The notes beneath the pieces were generated by a model that worked only from the letters and a program-made list of their open reading frames with translations, made no database searches and was not told the DNA's origin. 64,000 nucleotides of DNA from Eutrigla gurnardus (taxonomy: Eukaryota; Chordata; Actinopteri; Perciformes; Triglidae), in contig OY741264.1 of NCBI GenBank assembly GCA_963514095.1, forward strand, positions 34,831,141 to 34,895,140. The letters are read 5' to 3'. The first letter of the stretch is position 1; every line of letters begins with the position of its first letter. A program made the translations under genes and the position numbers. Shown here in pieces: positions 1 to 25,905 of this stretch.

Positions 1-195
1 GAAAGTATGCAGAAGCTAGAGGCGACCAAAAAACGTACGGAAGAAGAATAATAAAAAGAAAAAGAAAAAGAAAGATTAGGATAACATAGGTTGGAAATGC
101 TTGAAAGCATTTCCACCAAATAAATACTATATGCAGGGGAAGCAAATTCAAGTTTCCAGAGAAAAAATCCAAAATAAATAGGATAGGATAGCACT

Positions 196-971
196 TACAA
201 CAGTTCCTTAATTGTTCCTGAAATGGATTCCCATGCCGAGATGGTGACAGCTGTAGCACCATGCACTCTCACCACTGATAGCTCCACGCTAATGATATCT
301 ATGTGTTAATCCACTGTATTTTAGTTACTGTGTGAGGGGGTTTCCAGCGTAAGGGAGCATCTTTTTGGCTGCTGTGATGCCTGATAAAAGAAGATGTGTA
401 TTTATACCTGTTAATTTGAATGAGGTTGTATCATTCAGGAGCAGCAGAGCAGGAGAGCATGGCACAGTTACACCCAGTACATCAGATAGAGGAACACAAA
501 CCTCACCCAACATGTTTTTACGTCATTGCATTCCCAGTACATGTGCATGAAAGAAGCTGTGAGGCTTTCTGTGCACAGAGTGCAGTTTGGGGATGACAGT
601 GGTTTCATGAGATAAGCCTTTCTTGGAGTTAGAGACGTCCTATGAACGTAGTTGAAATGGATCAGTTGGTGATCCGGGTTCCTCGAGGCAACAACAATCC
701 AGGACCATATCCTCTTCCAGTCAGGCTTAATCTCACCCACATGTTGTTTAAAGTCACCAGCCCAAGCTCGTACAATAGACAGCTCTTTATAGGAAGCTGT
801 CCGGAAGAATGAGTAAAGCTGAGAAACCACACCTTTATTTGGCCCATTTGGGGCAAAGATGTGATGCAAAGGGTGCCTGGTAAGTGGAGAGTTCCAAGGT
901 CCTCCATGTGCTTTCATGGATGCACACAGTTGGGGAATGTTGACAGCAATGATCTTTCTTACATTTACCAC
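196..971 (-). mobile_element. L1-like LINE fragment, C-terminus of ORF2
   Basis: The minus strand encodes the C-terminal tail of an L1-clade ORF2 protein. From about 971 to 468 it reads a region with the Cys/His knuckle typical of the L1 tail (CTLC, then H and WEC near 560-520). After a frame change it continues with the AAKKML block near 365-345, then past stops with a DIISVELSVVRVHGA block near 295-225. At least one frameshift and in-frame stops make it non-functional. The endonuclease and most of the reverse transcriptase are not in the window. Homology is from remembered family motifs. Confidence 0.75.
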
Positions 972-1490
972 AAATACTGTTTTATTAGCTTTTTACTTTG
1001 AGGTGAAGACGGATCTGAGGAACAAGTTACAAGGAGACCATTTGGCCACTTGTATGTGGATCAGCATAAATGCCCCCCCATACCCCAATTTAACTACAAA
1101 AGAGCCTTGGAGCTTTATTTTGAAAAGCCAAGAACAATGAAATGCTCAGCTGCAGAGTGTAGTTTGTGCAAATAGATCTGGCTTCAGCTACTTGTTTGAA
1201 TAAATCAGGTTAAATCAAGATGTCTTGACTCTGTTGGTTGTTATGTCAACAAAATATGCATCGAGTTGTTGGAATGTGTTTTGGTTTGTTGGTCTCTAGT
1301 CGTCCCACTTTCTCAAATCTGATGCTAATGTGGGACAGCATGCTTTGGGTCATCTGGGACAGTCATGGAAGCTCTCTAAATGGGGAAAGGTGCATTCAGG
1401 GACTTCCTGAATCAAACCAGGAAGGAGAAACTACCTGCAGATGTCAGACAGGGCTTCATGGCAAATACAGTCGGTCCCGGTCTAAACACT
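972..1490. other. No gene seen; contains one copy of a duplicated flank
   Basis: No convincing exon is visible. The stretch around 1204-1247 recurs at about 4887-4930, and 1471-1600 recurs at 4950-5100, so this is the left flank of the segment that was tandemly duplicated through 6.4 kb. Confidence 0.5.
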
Positions 1491-1670
1491 GATTGTCTAG
1501 ATAACTAGCACATACTCAGCTAGCTCTATAGCTAGCAACATTAGCCTGCCAACTAGCCCAGTTAACTCCTTGGTCTCATGCTGGTAGACAATGTTCTGTT
1601 CTCTCGCTCTCTCTATCGGATTCATGAAGCTTAACTAGTGAGAATCTGAAATCTAAATGTATTGTATCAG

Positions 1671-15619
<13,949 letters not shown>

Positions 15620-15682
15620 GTCTGAAGTCGTGTTCACACCGAACGTGAAGCTCATTTTTCACACGCTGTGATTACATATCCA

Positions 15683-15860
15683 ATCCATTCCAATCCACTT
15701 TATTTAGATCCCATTTTAACAAACACAAGGTTTTCCAAAGTGCTGCACAAGATAAAACACAATAAAAAGTACAGAATAGAAAGATAAAAGGAATCAAATA
15801 AACAGATCAGATAAAAATATGCACGTATACACATAAAATCATCAAATCAACTCCCTACAT
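15683..15860. repeat. Dispersed fish repeat, A-rich
   Basis: The stretch from aatccactttatttagatcc onwards, with ttttccaaagtgctgcacaa, resembles a common fish interspersed repeat containing several aataaa hexamers. It might supply the NLR polyadenylation signal (aataaa near 15762). Family not identified. Confidence 0.4.
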
Positions 15861-15937
15861 GGTGTCAGAAGACAAAGACAATCCATCCAGAGTCAATTCA
15901 AAGATGAGAATCTGTGTCTCTAAAGAGTCTCAGCCAG

Positions 15938-18626
15938 GAACCAGATGTTGTCTCCTGGGTCTGTGTCCCCCAGAGGTCTAGATAGTAGACCACATTAGTC
16001 CAGAGACCAGACTATGTGAGGAACCAGAGACTCTCTGTGGTCCCCCAGAGGTCTAGATAGTAGCTCACATTAGTCCAGAGACCAGACCAGCCTATGTGGA
16101 GGAACCAGAGACTGTGGTCCCCCAGAGGTCTAGATAGTAGCTCACATTAGTCCAGAGACCAGACTATGTGAGGAACCAGAGACTGTGGTCCCCCAGAGGT
16201 CTAGATAGTAGACCACATTAGTCCAGAGACCAGACTATGTGAGGAACCAGAGACTGTGGTCCCCCAGAGGTCTAGATAGTAGCTCACATTAGTCCAGAGA
16301 CCAGACTATGTGAGGAACCAGAGACTGTGGTCCCCCAGAGGTCTAGATAGTAGACCACATTAGTCCAGAGACCAGACTATGTGAGGAACCAGAGACTGTG
16401 GTCCCCCAGAGGTCTAGATAGTAGACCACATTAGTCCAGAGACCAGACTATGTGAGGAACCAGAGACTGTGGTCCCCCAGAGGTCTAGATAGTAGCTCAC
16501 ATTAGTCCAGAGACCAGACTATATGAGGTACCAGAGACTGTGGTCCCCCAGAGGTCTAGATAGTAGCTCACATTAGTCCAGAGACCAGACTATGTGAGGA
16601 ACCAGAGACTGTGGTCCCCCAGAGGTCTAGATAGTAGACCACATTAGTCCAGAGACCAGACTATGTGAGGAACCAGAGACTGTGGTCCCCCAGAGGTCTA
16701 GATAGTAGACCACATTAGTCCAGAGACCAGACTATGTGAGGAACCAGAGACTGTGGTCCCCCAGAGGTCTAGATAGTAGCTCACATTAGTCCAGAGACCA
16801 GACTATGTGAGGAACCAGAGACTGTGGTCCCCCAGAGGTCTAGATAGTAGCTCACATTAGTCCAGAGACCAGACTATGTGAGGAACCAGAGACTGTGGTC
16901 CCCCAGAGGTCTAGATAGTAGCTCACATTAGTCCAGAGACCAGACTATGTGAGGAACCAGAGACTGTGGTCCCCCAGAGGTCTAGATAGTAGCTCACATT
17001 AGTCCAGAGACCAGACTATGTGAGGAACCAGAGACTGTGGTCCCCCAGAGGTCTAGATAGTAGCCCACATTAGTCCAGAGACCACACTATGTGAGGAACC
17101 AGAGACTGTGGTCCCCCAGAGGTCTAGATAGTAGCTCACATTAGTCCAGAGACCAGACTATGTGAGGAACCAGAGACTGTGGTCCCCCAGAGGTCTAGAT
17201 AGTAGCTCCCATTAGTCCAGAGACCAGACTATGTGAGGAACCAGAGACTGTGGTCCCCCAGAGGTCTAGATAGTAGACCACATTAGTCCAGAGAGCAGAC
17301 TATGTGAGGAACCAGAGACTGTGGTCCCCCAGAGGTCTAGATAGTAGCTCACATTAGTCCAGAGACCAGACCAGCCTATGTGGAGGAACCAGAGACTGTG
17401 GTCCCCCAGAGGTCTAGATAGTAGCTCACATTAGTCCAGAGACCAGACTATGTGAGGAACCAGAGACTGTGGTCCCCCAGAGGTCTAGATAGTAGCTCAC
17501 ATTAGTCCAGAGACCAGACTATGTGAGGAACCAGAGACTGTGGTCCCCCAGAGGTCTAGATAGTAGCTCACATTAGTCCAGAGACCAGACTATGTGAGGA
17601 ACCAGAGACTGTGGTCCCCCAGAGGTCTAGATAGTAGACCACATTAGTCCAGAGACCAGACTATGTGAGGAACCAGAGACTGTGGTCCCCCAGAGGTCTA
17701 GATAGTAGCTCACATTAGTCCAGAGACCAGACTATGTGAGGAACCAGAGACTGTGGTCCCCCAGAGGTCTAGATAGTAGCTCACATTAGTCCAGAGACCA
17801 GACTATGTGAGGAACCAGAGACTGTGGTCCCCCAGAGGTCTAGATAGTAGCTCACATTAGTCCAGAGACCAGACTATGTGAGGAACCAGAGACTGTGGTC
17901 CCCCAGAGGTCTAGATAGTAGACCACATTAGTCCAGAGAGCAGACTATGTGAGGAACCAGAGACTGTGGTCCCCCAGAGGTCTAGATAGTAGACCACATT
18001 AGTCCAGAGACCAGACTATGTGAGGAACCAGAGACTGTGGTCCCCCAGAGGTCTAGATAGTAGCTCACATTAGTCCAGAGACCAGACTATGTGAGGAACC
18101 AGAGACTGTGGTCCCCCAGAGGTCTAGATAGTAGCTCACATTAGTCCAGAGAGCAGACTATGTGAGGAACCAGAGACTGTGGTCCCCCAGAGGTCTAGAT
18201 AGTAGCTCACATTAGTCCAGAGAGCAGACTATGTGAGGAACCAGAGACTGTGGTCCCCCAGAGGTCTAGATAGTAGCTCACTTTAGTCCAGAGACCAGAC
18301 TATGTGAGGAACCAGAGACTGTGGTCCCCCAGAGGTCTAGATAGTAGACCACATTAGTCCAGAGAGCAGACTATGTGAGGAACCAGAGACTGTGGTCCCC
18401 CAGAGGTCTAGATAGTAGCTCACATTAGTCCAGAGACCAGACTATGTGGAGGAACCAGAGACTGTTGTCCCCCAGAGGTCTAGATAGTAGACCACATTAG
18501 TCCAGAGAGCAGACTATGTGAGGAACCAGAGACTGTGGTCCCCCAGAGGTCTAGATAGTAGCTCACATTAGTCCAGAGACCAGACTATGTGAGGAACCAG
18601 AGACTGTGGTCCCCCAGAGGTCTAGA
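15938..18626. repeat. 71-bp minisatellite, about 38 copies
   Basis: A head-to-tail array with period 71 bp (for example ggaaccagag at 16243 and 16314). Units contain gtggtcccccagaggtctag and cacattagtccagagacc. Copies differ mainly at two sites, ctcacatt or accacatt and agaccaga or agagcaga; a few carry a short ccagc insertion. A single related copy lies in the NLR intron near 14690-14815. Confidence 0.95.
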
Positions 18627-19513
18627 CCCTTGAATGGCTGACATCATTGAAGCTGTTCTTCTATATTAGTTCCACATATTCTATTGTAAATGTTCCGTTT
18701 TCATAATGATGTAACGATGTCATTCTACTATCTGACTGTGTGTATTGTTCTGCACCAATCACCACGTCACATTCCTTGTGTGTGAAAACATACTTGTCAA
18801 TGAAGTGTTTGTGATCGTGTATTGATCCAGAAGATCCTTCAGTGTTTGGAATGAGATCTGCAATGTATCCCCTTCCACCTCTGCTCAACTCTTCTGCATG
18901 CTTCCCTTTCTCTCTCATGTTACTCTGATGGATAGTTGAACATGAAAACAAGAAATTACTATTCATTGGAATTCAAATAGAGTTCATACATTTTCATTTG
19001 ATGCAAGTTTTATTTTAGAGGAAGAAAAGAACAGAATAAAGTTTGTCTTCACAATCTGGCATGGTTTTCCATGTTATTGTTTTGAAATGATCTTTTTCTT
19101 TAGAAAGGCAAATTACCATCACATACATGAATTCCAATCTTAGTCATTCAAAGACAGATAAAGATGCTTCCAGGAAGTCCATGTGATTTGGTCCATATTG
19201 GCCTTCTGGAATGTTTTTCTGACTCTTACTGGTTTTAGTTGAGAACAGTATCAGAACAGAACAGAACTGGGGACCACTTGAGACAATCCAAATAACACTC
19301 ACACACACAAACAAAGGGAGGACAGGTTCACACAATGCCCAAGTACAGTCATATGAAATCACATCTAATTGGTTTTACATACTCAGTCCATTTGGTCCAG
19401 ATCCTGTAAAACCTTTCTTTTTCCACTTTGAGGGACAAAGATCTCCTCTCCATAACATAGATCTCATAGACCATGTCCATCCATTCATCACTGGTGGGGT
19501 TCTGCTTTCAACC
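18627..19513. other. No feature seen
   Basis: No exon, repeat or domain is recognisable. A 101-codon minus-strand frame at 18661-18966 has no family resemblance. Confidence 0.5.
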
Positions 19514-19779
19514 TGTTGCGGTTCTAACCTGTCACCTTCAGCACCCTGGACAGTTCCTCAGAGGAGCCGCGGAGAGGCCGCAGTTGAGTGCGTCTGCGCT
19601 CAGAGCTCATTAGGACCTGATGTGCGTCACCTGGGAGACGCCACTGGGAGAAGGCTACTCTCGCCACACAGAACTCTTTCCCTGCCCTTTCCCCTGATTT
19701 TAGAGTTGTTAAAGTATAGGAAATAAAGTGTACATTTTTTTACCTGCAACTTCCACTCCTCTTATATCCACACCTTACA
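19514..19779 (+). repeat. Probable 5' LTR of the BEL/Pao element
   Basis: Begins tgttgcgg, ends cttaca and is followed directly by the primer site. An aataaa lies at 19722-19727. The start is inferred from the TG...CA rule only, because no 3' LTR is available for comparison. Confidence 0.55.
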
Positions 19780-19781
19780 TT

Positions 19782-19799
19782 TGGTGCCGAAACCCGGGA
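19782..19799 (+). promoter_or_regulatory. BEL/Pao primer-binding site
   Basis: TGGTGCCGAAACCCGGGA directly after the LTR is the usual form for BEL/Pao elements. The priming tRNA was not identified. Confidence 0.8.
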
Positions 19800-19856
19800 G
19801 AAGAAACAAAAAGAATGCATGACAGCTGAAGACGTGGATAATAGGACAAAGCAACA

Positions 19857-20836
19857 ATGTCGAACCTGCAAAGACAAAAGAAACTAAGGGGAGCAATACG
19901 GGCCGCTACGACACGACTCTTGGACAAGATTGATCGGGAGGTTGAAAAAGAAGATCCCAGCTCAGATTTGCTGGATGAATATTTGGAGCATCTGACGGCG
20001 AGAGAAAGAGCTTTAATGGATAGTGACCATGACATTGAAGCGGAGACAGCAGGGGATGATTTGGAAGATGAGGTTCATTCAGCCTTTGAAGACATGGATC
20101 GAATCATGTCAAGAAAGACCCGGATAAAACGCATCCTGAGAAATATGGACGACAATCAGAGCGCAGCTTCAGTGACTTCCCAATATTCAAACAATGAGGT
20201 GAGAAGACAAGCAGGCAAGTTGCCAAAATTGGTCATTGAGAAGTTTTCCGGAGATGTTTTTGGAGCCAGTTTGAGACAGCAGTTGACAATAATGCGAGTC
20301 AAACCAAGTCTGATAAATGTACATATTTGAAGTCGTTTTTATATGGCACTGCAGCTAATGTAGTTATGGGACTTTCTTTATCAGACCAAAATGATGACAA
20401 TGCAAAGAAAATGCTTATCAGCCGATTTGGGCGTAAAGATCTCATCATAAATGCACATATGAATAAGCTATTAAATCTGACAGCAGTAAAAAGGGCCTGG
20501 GATGTCGCAGCTTTACGCAGGCTATATGATGACATCGAGATACAAGTGTGCAGTTTAGGCTCAATGGGAGTAGTCTCTGACAGTTATGGCAACTTGCTCT
20601 GCCCTATTCTCATGAAGATGATACCAGAAGAAATGGCTTTGCAGTTCACCCCTCAAAACGCTAGTGAAAGAGATGATGCAAATAATGACGACACGTTCAG
20701 TGTCCAAAGCCTGATGACGTTCTTCCAAAAGGAGGTTGAAAGTCGTGAAAGAACAGCCAATCTCACCCAGAATGTGCACCAACCAGATAAAGAGAAACAA
20801 TGGGAAAAGTCCTATGTGGAGAAAAGAATACGGTAA
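19857..20836 (+). pseudogene. BEL/Pao gag (DUF1759-like), frameshifted
   Basis: 19857 to about 20265 encodes an N-terminal region rich in Arg/Lys/Glu (RQKKLRGAIRAATTRLLDKI). After a frameshift, 20270-20836 encodes SQFETAVDNNA, KSDKCTYLKSFLYGTAANVV and SLGSMGVVSDSYGNLLCPIL, characteristic of DUF1759 in Pao-family gag. The usual W-x-x-F block next to the break is missing, so a small deletion probably caused the shift. It ends at TAA 20834. Confidence 0.75.
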
Positions 20837-21841
20837 AAAAGGAGATCTTACACAGCCTCTACAGCCTCGCTTCACGCTGTCAGCGTCAGAGATGAGCCAA
20901 AGTGTATATTCTGTGGAGGAAACCATCAGAGATCTAAGAACTGTACAGAACTGACTCTTGAACTGAGGAGAGAAAAATGAAGAAAAGAAGGCAAGTGTTT
21001 TGTGTGTTTAGGCAGCAGACATATAGCGCGTCATTGTAAGACGCAGGGAATTACCTGTGAAGAATGTGGACGAAGACACCACAAAGTAGTCTGTCCTCAA
21101 TTAGCCAATCAACAAGAAGAACACACAGAAGAGAGACAAGAAAGCACACAGCAAGTTGCCCGAAATCTTACAGCAGATGCAGTGATAGCAAGTGCAGCTC
21201 CCAGTAGTTCTATGAGTAGTACAGTTTTACTCCAAACAGCTACCGTTTGGATAGACGCACCCACTCAAAGTCAGGTGGCTGGATGTCTTTTAGATGGAGG
21301 GAGCTCACGTAGTTTTATTCCAGAAGACATATCCAGAGCACTTAACCTGCCAATAGTAGGTAAAGAAACACTTCATGTTTTTGTATTTGGCTCCAAAACA
21401 CCTCAAAGACTGACATGCAAGAAGGTGAAGGTGCGTTTAAGGAACATCAGAAATAATCAGAATATCGAAGTTCAGCTCCTGGAGACGCCCAAGGTGAGCT
21501 CTTCAATTATTAAAATGGCAAGTGAAACGATAAGAAATGATTTGGAGTCAAAAGGAATGCCTGTGGCGGATGTTCCCGTGAGAGGAATGGAATCAGAAGA
21601 ACTGGGAGTCCTAATTGGAGGAGACCAGTACTGGAGAATTGTCACTGGTCAAATGGAAAGGCTGGAAGACGGACTTGTTGCGCTGGAAAGTGTGTTTGGA
21701 TGGCTTGTGCAAGGAGAGGTCACCACACTGAATCTTGTCACCGAAGCTGTTGACGTTGAACTGCTGCATGTCTGTGTTGAGCAGATCAAACCCTCTCCAA
21801 CCAGTTGGGCAGGTTTTGGGAACTGGAGTCACTCGGAATAG
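20837..21841 (+). pseudogene. BEL/Pao zinc knuckles and aspartic protease (DUF1758-like)
   Basis: In the same frame as the preceding gag: knuckles CIFCGGNHRSKNC and CFVCLGSRHIARHC, then CEECGRRHHKVVC, with an in-frame TGA at about 20978 between the first two. The protease block is GCLLDGGSSRSFI, with the catalytic Asp in a D-G-G-S context, and later GVLIGGDQYW and FGWLVQGE. It ends at TAG near 21839-21841; the downstream pol continues in another frame from about 21805. Confidence 0.75.
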
Positions 21842-22055
21842 GTAAGGAAGAATTACATTCCCAGACAGATGAAACAGTTCTGAAAAGATTTGAAGAAACT
21901 GTGAAGTTTGTTGACGGCAGATACGAAGTCCGACTGCCCTGGAAAAATGAGCATGTAACTATGTCTTCAAATGATGTTACAGCTAAAAACAGATCTGTTA
22001 ATCTAATGAGAAGGCTTCAAATTAATCCAACTCTTTTTGATAGATATGACGCTGT
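21805..22055 (+). pseudogene. BEL/Pao pol, start of the reverse-transcriptase region
   Basis: Encodes FWELESLGI, VKFVDGRYEVRLPWK and MRRLQINPTLFDRYDAV, the conserved lead-in to BEL/Pao reverse transcriptase. Homology stops at about 22055, at the hAT end. Confidence 0.7.
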
Positions 22056-22475
22056 CAAGGCCGTAGCCAGGATTTTTCAAATACCGAGGTCAATCCCAAC
22101 TCAACCCTCAAAACAAAAGTCCTCCTGGCCTGAACTGCCCCCCTGACCCACCCCAAGGTCAAAAAGAAAGAAATAAGCACGAATATAACAGATCAGTGTG
22201 GCTAATTACACTTTTATTTTCAGTAATAACTAACATGTTGAACTGCAACGTTCATTTTGTCGTTGATTGAAAAGGAAGAGGTGGAACATCAAGTGATGCT
22301 GAACATCTGGTTGTATAAACAGTCATGTAATTCTGACGTTAAGTGGATGAACATGAGGTTTTATATTAAACTGTGTGAGAGAGAAGGTTTTAACTTGATT
22401 ATCATTAATTAACTGGAATGAAAATTCATGTCTTGAAATTCCTTAACATCTGTATATGGCTGGCCTGGCCTATAC

Positions 22476-22478
<3 letters not shown>

Positions 22479-22522
<44 letters not shown>
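22479..22522. repeat. GT-dinucleotide microsatellite
   Basis: About 44 bp of (GT)n. A poly-G run follows at about 22622-22638. Confidence 0.95.
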
Positions 22523-22524
<2 letters not shown>

Positions 22525-22799
22525 CATTTCCAGCAGCAATGAAACATAGAGAAACCACTGTTTTGAGTTTCACAAAAATTTGCACAAAAGGAACAAATAG
22601 AACACAGAGTGTCTGTGTCTGAGGGGGGGGGGGGGGGGTGTTATGGAACAGCTGGCTTGTAATCCAGAGGTGGGGATCTTGTTCTTTTTTCTCCTGGGCT
22701 TCATTGGAGTGGATTCTCACCACTAACTGTAATGATATAAAGAATACACTAATAAACAGACATAGGCAATGTACATGAACATGTCATCATTATCAATTC

Positions 22800-22827
22800 A
22801 GTGGACACTTAGTCCTTAGTGTCCACT
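22800..22827. repeat. Small perfect hairpin near the hAT 3' end
   Basis: agtggacact (22800-22809) and agtgtccact (22818-22827) pair over 10 bp with an 8-nt loop. Confidence 0.8.
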
Positions 22828-25009
22828 GAAGGACTAAGGATCCCACCTCTGGAGGACTTTCATGGGATCTACCGCCATGGTTCTGTGTACATGCATGAGA
22901 GCAAGACCAGACAGCCTCTCATCCCCCATGCCAGATCGAAGCCAGTTTTTGAGTCGGCGTAGAGCTGAGAAAGACCTTTCACAGGAGCAAATGGTGACTG
23001 GCAATGTGAGGTACATGCAAAGGATGCACTGAATATTGGGATAACAGCCCATGTCAATGCTCTGCAGTGTCTCCTTTGCTGATTCAGGGAGATGTCCAGT
23101 ATACATCTTGAAATGATGTTTCCATCTGTGTATTTCTTGCTCTGCAGCATCAGGCTGGGGCAGTTCTCTTTGTACCATGACAGGAGAAGATTTTCTTTGC
23201 TGTCGGTCAGCTGTGGCAGGGCATTCGGCACTAGGAGGGCTGCAAGCAGCGCTGGTTCATCGCCTTCAGCAAACCTGGTCTTCAGTTCTCTAGTGACATG
23301 GTCGAGGAAAGGAAGAAACAAATTCACTCGATAATGCTCTGCAACTGAATCTGAAGGTGCATTGCTTCTGTGTTTTTGTGTTGTTGTTATGCGTTTCTTA
23401 ACAGGGGCAACATCAATGGTGCTAGCCATCCGCACTGCTTCTTGATAAATGGAGCTGAATCTCTCCTCACAGCGCAGGCTCTCAATGACCTCAGCCACTT
23501 CTCGCCCCTCCTTGTAGGCGCTTAATAGATCCACATTTGGTGACTGCAGCCTTGTTGTCAGTGGCAGTATGTAGCCAAGAACTTTGTGGACTATTACTGC
23601 AGTAATGATCGTATCAAACGATTCTATGCTGTTTCGCAGCCTGCTGGCCTTTTCTGAATTAAGGCGTGTTCCATCACTTTCAATTTTTTGCAGTGCCGAG
23701 TAAATGGGATGGAGCTTCGAGAGGAAGGCACCCACTGTTTTAATTCTGGACCCCCATCTGGTATCAGACATCAAAGGGATTCCTCCTCTGGCCCCCTCAC
23801 CTTGCTCCTGCAAAACATGGTCTTGCAGCATGTTTTTCTTTGTAGCCGATGCTGAGAAGAAAACAGCTATTTTCTCAATCGTAGTCATCGTGTTTCTCAC
23901 GATTGGGACATCACTGCATCCATGGACCACCACAAGATTCAAGGCATGGCTACGGCAGTGAGTAAAAAGGGCTCGTGGTTGAAGCTCCCTTATCTTCTTC
24001 TGAACACCACCCAACCTACCGCTCATGGTGCTAGCACCGTCATACCCTTGGCCCCGCAGAAAAGCAATAGGGAGCCCCCACTTCTCTAACTGTGCTAGGA
24101 TGGCATGAGTGATGGATGCAGCATCCTGCCTGTCAAGTGCACAAAAACCCAGAAAATCCTCTTGTATCTCAAAAACCTCTGATACATAACGGATGCAAAT
24201 AGATAACTGCTCTGTTCCACCTATATCTGCTGTTTCATCTGCCAAAACTGAGAAGTATTTTGATTGTTTGATTTTCTGAATAATTGTTTCTTGGATCTCT
24301 GCCCCACAGCATGCAATCAATTCATTTTGAATTGATGGTGACACATATGTAGCATTCCGAGGTGCTGTCTCAAGGTGTAGTTTAAGTGTGTCATCAAACT
24401 TGGGTTTCCAGTTAACAAAGTGCTGGAAGTTGCCATCCTCTTCAAGGGTCTCTCCATTCCAATTGCCACGGAATGCAATATTTCTCTTTCCAAGATTCAG
24501 TATTATGTCAAGGATCGAAAGCAAGATGTTACGGTTGGTCTGAACTTTGTCTGAATATGTTTTACTGATTACAGAATGTATGTCTCTCCTTTGTCCTTTA
24601 CATACATGAAGGAAGTTTTCTGCCAGATCAGAAGCTGCCATATGCCCTGGAGTGTTTCCGTGATTTTGGATGATCCCCCTTTTCTCACCTACAGCATTCT
24701 TCCAGTCCTTAAATCCCTCCCTCTGGAATGTGGCATTTGACCCTTTTTGTTTGCCAAACAAAATGCACACACAGCAATATGCTGCATCTTCAGATGGAGA
24801 GTATCGCAACCAGGGGTATTTTTTTCCCACTCCACATTGTATCTGAGGAGCCTTTTCCCAAATTGCCTTTGAGGATATTTATATTGGATTCTGCTCCATT
24901 TCTTCTGGAGAATGCTCTGCCTATCTTCATCAGAGTAGTGACTCTGGCCTTTGTAAATTGCTGGGTCATGGGCTTGGGATAAGCATGCACCAGGTTCTCC
25001 TCCTGACTG

Positions 25010-25285
25010 AGCATCCTGACTCTGACTGGTGACTTCTCCTGCCCTCTCTCTCTCTTCTCGTCCTGACTGGGAATCCTGACTGGTGACTTCTCCTGCCCTC
25101 TCTCTCTCTTCTCCTCCTGACTGGGAATCCTGACTGGTGATTTCTCCTGCCCTCTCTCTCTCTTCTCCTCCTGACTGGGAATCCTGACTGGTGACTTCTC
25201 CTGCCCTCTCTCTCTCTTCTCCTCCTGACTGGGAATCCTGACTGGTGACTTCTCCTGCCCTCTCTCTCTCTTCTCCTCCTGACAC
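25010..25285 (-). repeat. 54-bp coding tandem repeat in the hAT transposase
   Basis: About five units of 54 bp encode the 18-residue acidic/basic repeat GGEERERAGEVTSQDSQS, with few differences (one unit GREER, one EITSQ). Confidence 0.9.
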
Positions 25286-25905
25286 TGTCCCAATTTCCTC
25301 ATCCTTCTCTCCTGTCTCCTCCTCTGTTGAATTTTTTTTAGAAACAAGTGTAAGCAACTGAGTCATAGGTCTACCTTAATAACATGTTAGGGCTATATTA
25401 AAAAATAAAGTCCAGCACAATATGAATTATCCATCCTAACATAGCAAACTGTTATTTTGACTTATTTTAATCCAGTATGTTGTCATTGTGATTTTAGTAT
25501 AATTAGTGCTTTATCTTCTGCAAATGGTGAGCCCAAGACAATTCTACACCTTTGGTGGATAATAAAGGTTGATTCTGTTCTATTACAATATATTAGCTGC
25601 ATCCTAAGGGGACTGCTTTAAGACTGCAAGGGAAGGTTCACCACTACATGCCATGCCACTGTAGGTTTTCCAGACTCAGAGTGAAGAATAAGCTTCTTGT
25701 TAACGTTAGCTATGTGTTGTGTGCTTAACCTAGCTAATAATGTCTAAATAAACCATGAAGTTGTAAAGAATGACTCTGTGAACAGTTGTGGGCAGTTTCC
25801 TTGTTTCAAAGAGCAGTAATCCACCACTAGCTGCATCTCCTTTCATTAGTTCTGTTACATTGTCAGTGCTGGTTGGCAAGTCTAGCCTAGCCTAGCCTAG
25901 CCTAG

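Larger units (their letters stand above)
19514..22055 (+). mobile_element. BEL/Pao LTR retrotransposon, 3'-truncated and decayed
   Basis: Starts with a probable 5' LTR, then a BEL-type primer site, gag, zinc knuckles, protease and the first part of the reverse-transcriptase region. It stops at about 22055 where a hAT element starts. Integrase and 3' LTR are absent. It has one frameshift near 20265, in-frame stops near 20834 and 20978, and another frameshift near 21810-21840. Confidence 0.8.

Noticed and set aside
15938..18626. CRISPR-like array
   Set aside because: Repeats are contiguous 71-bp units with no unique spacers, in a vertebrate genome.
18661..18966. 101-codon minus-strand frame
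   Set aside because: No domain, splice or compositional support.
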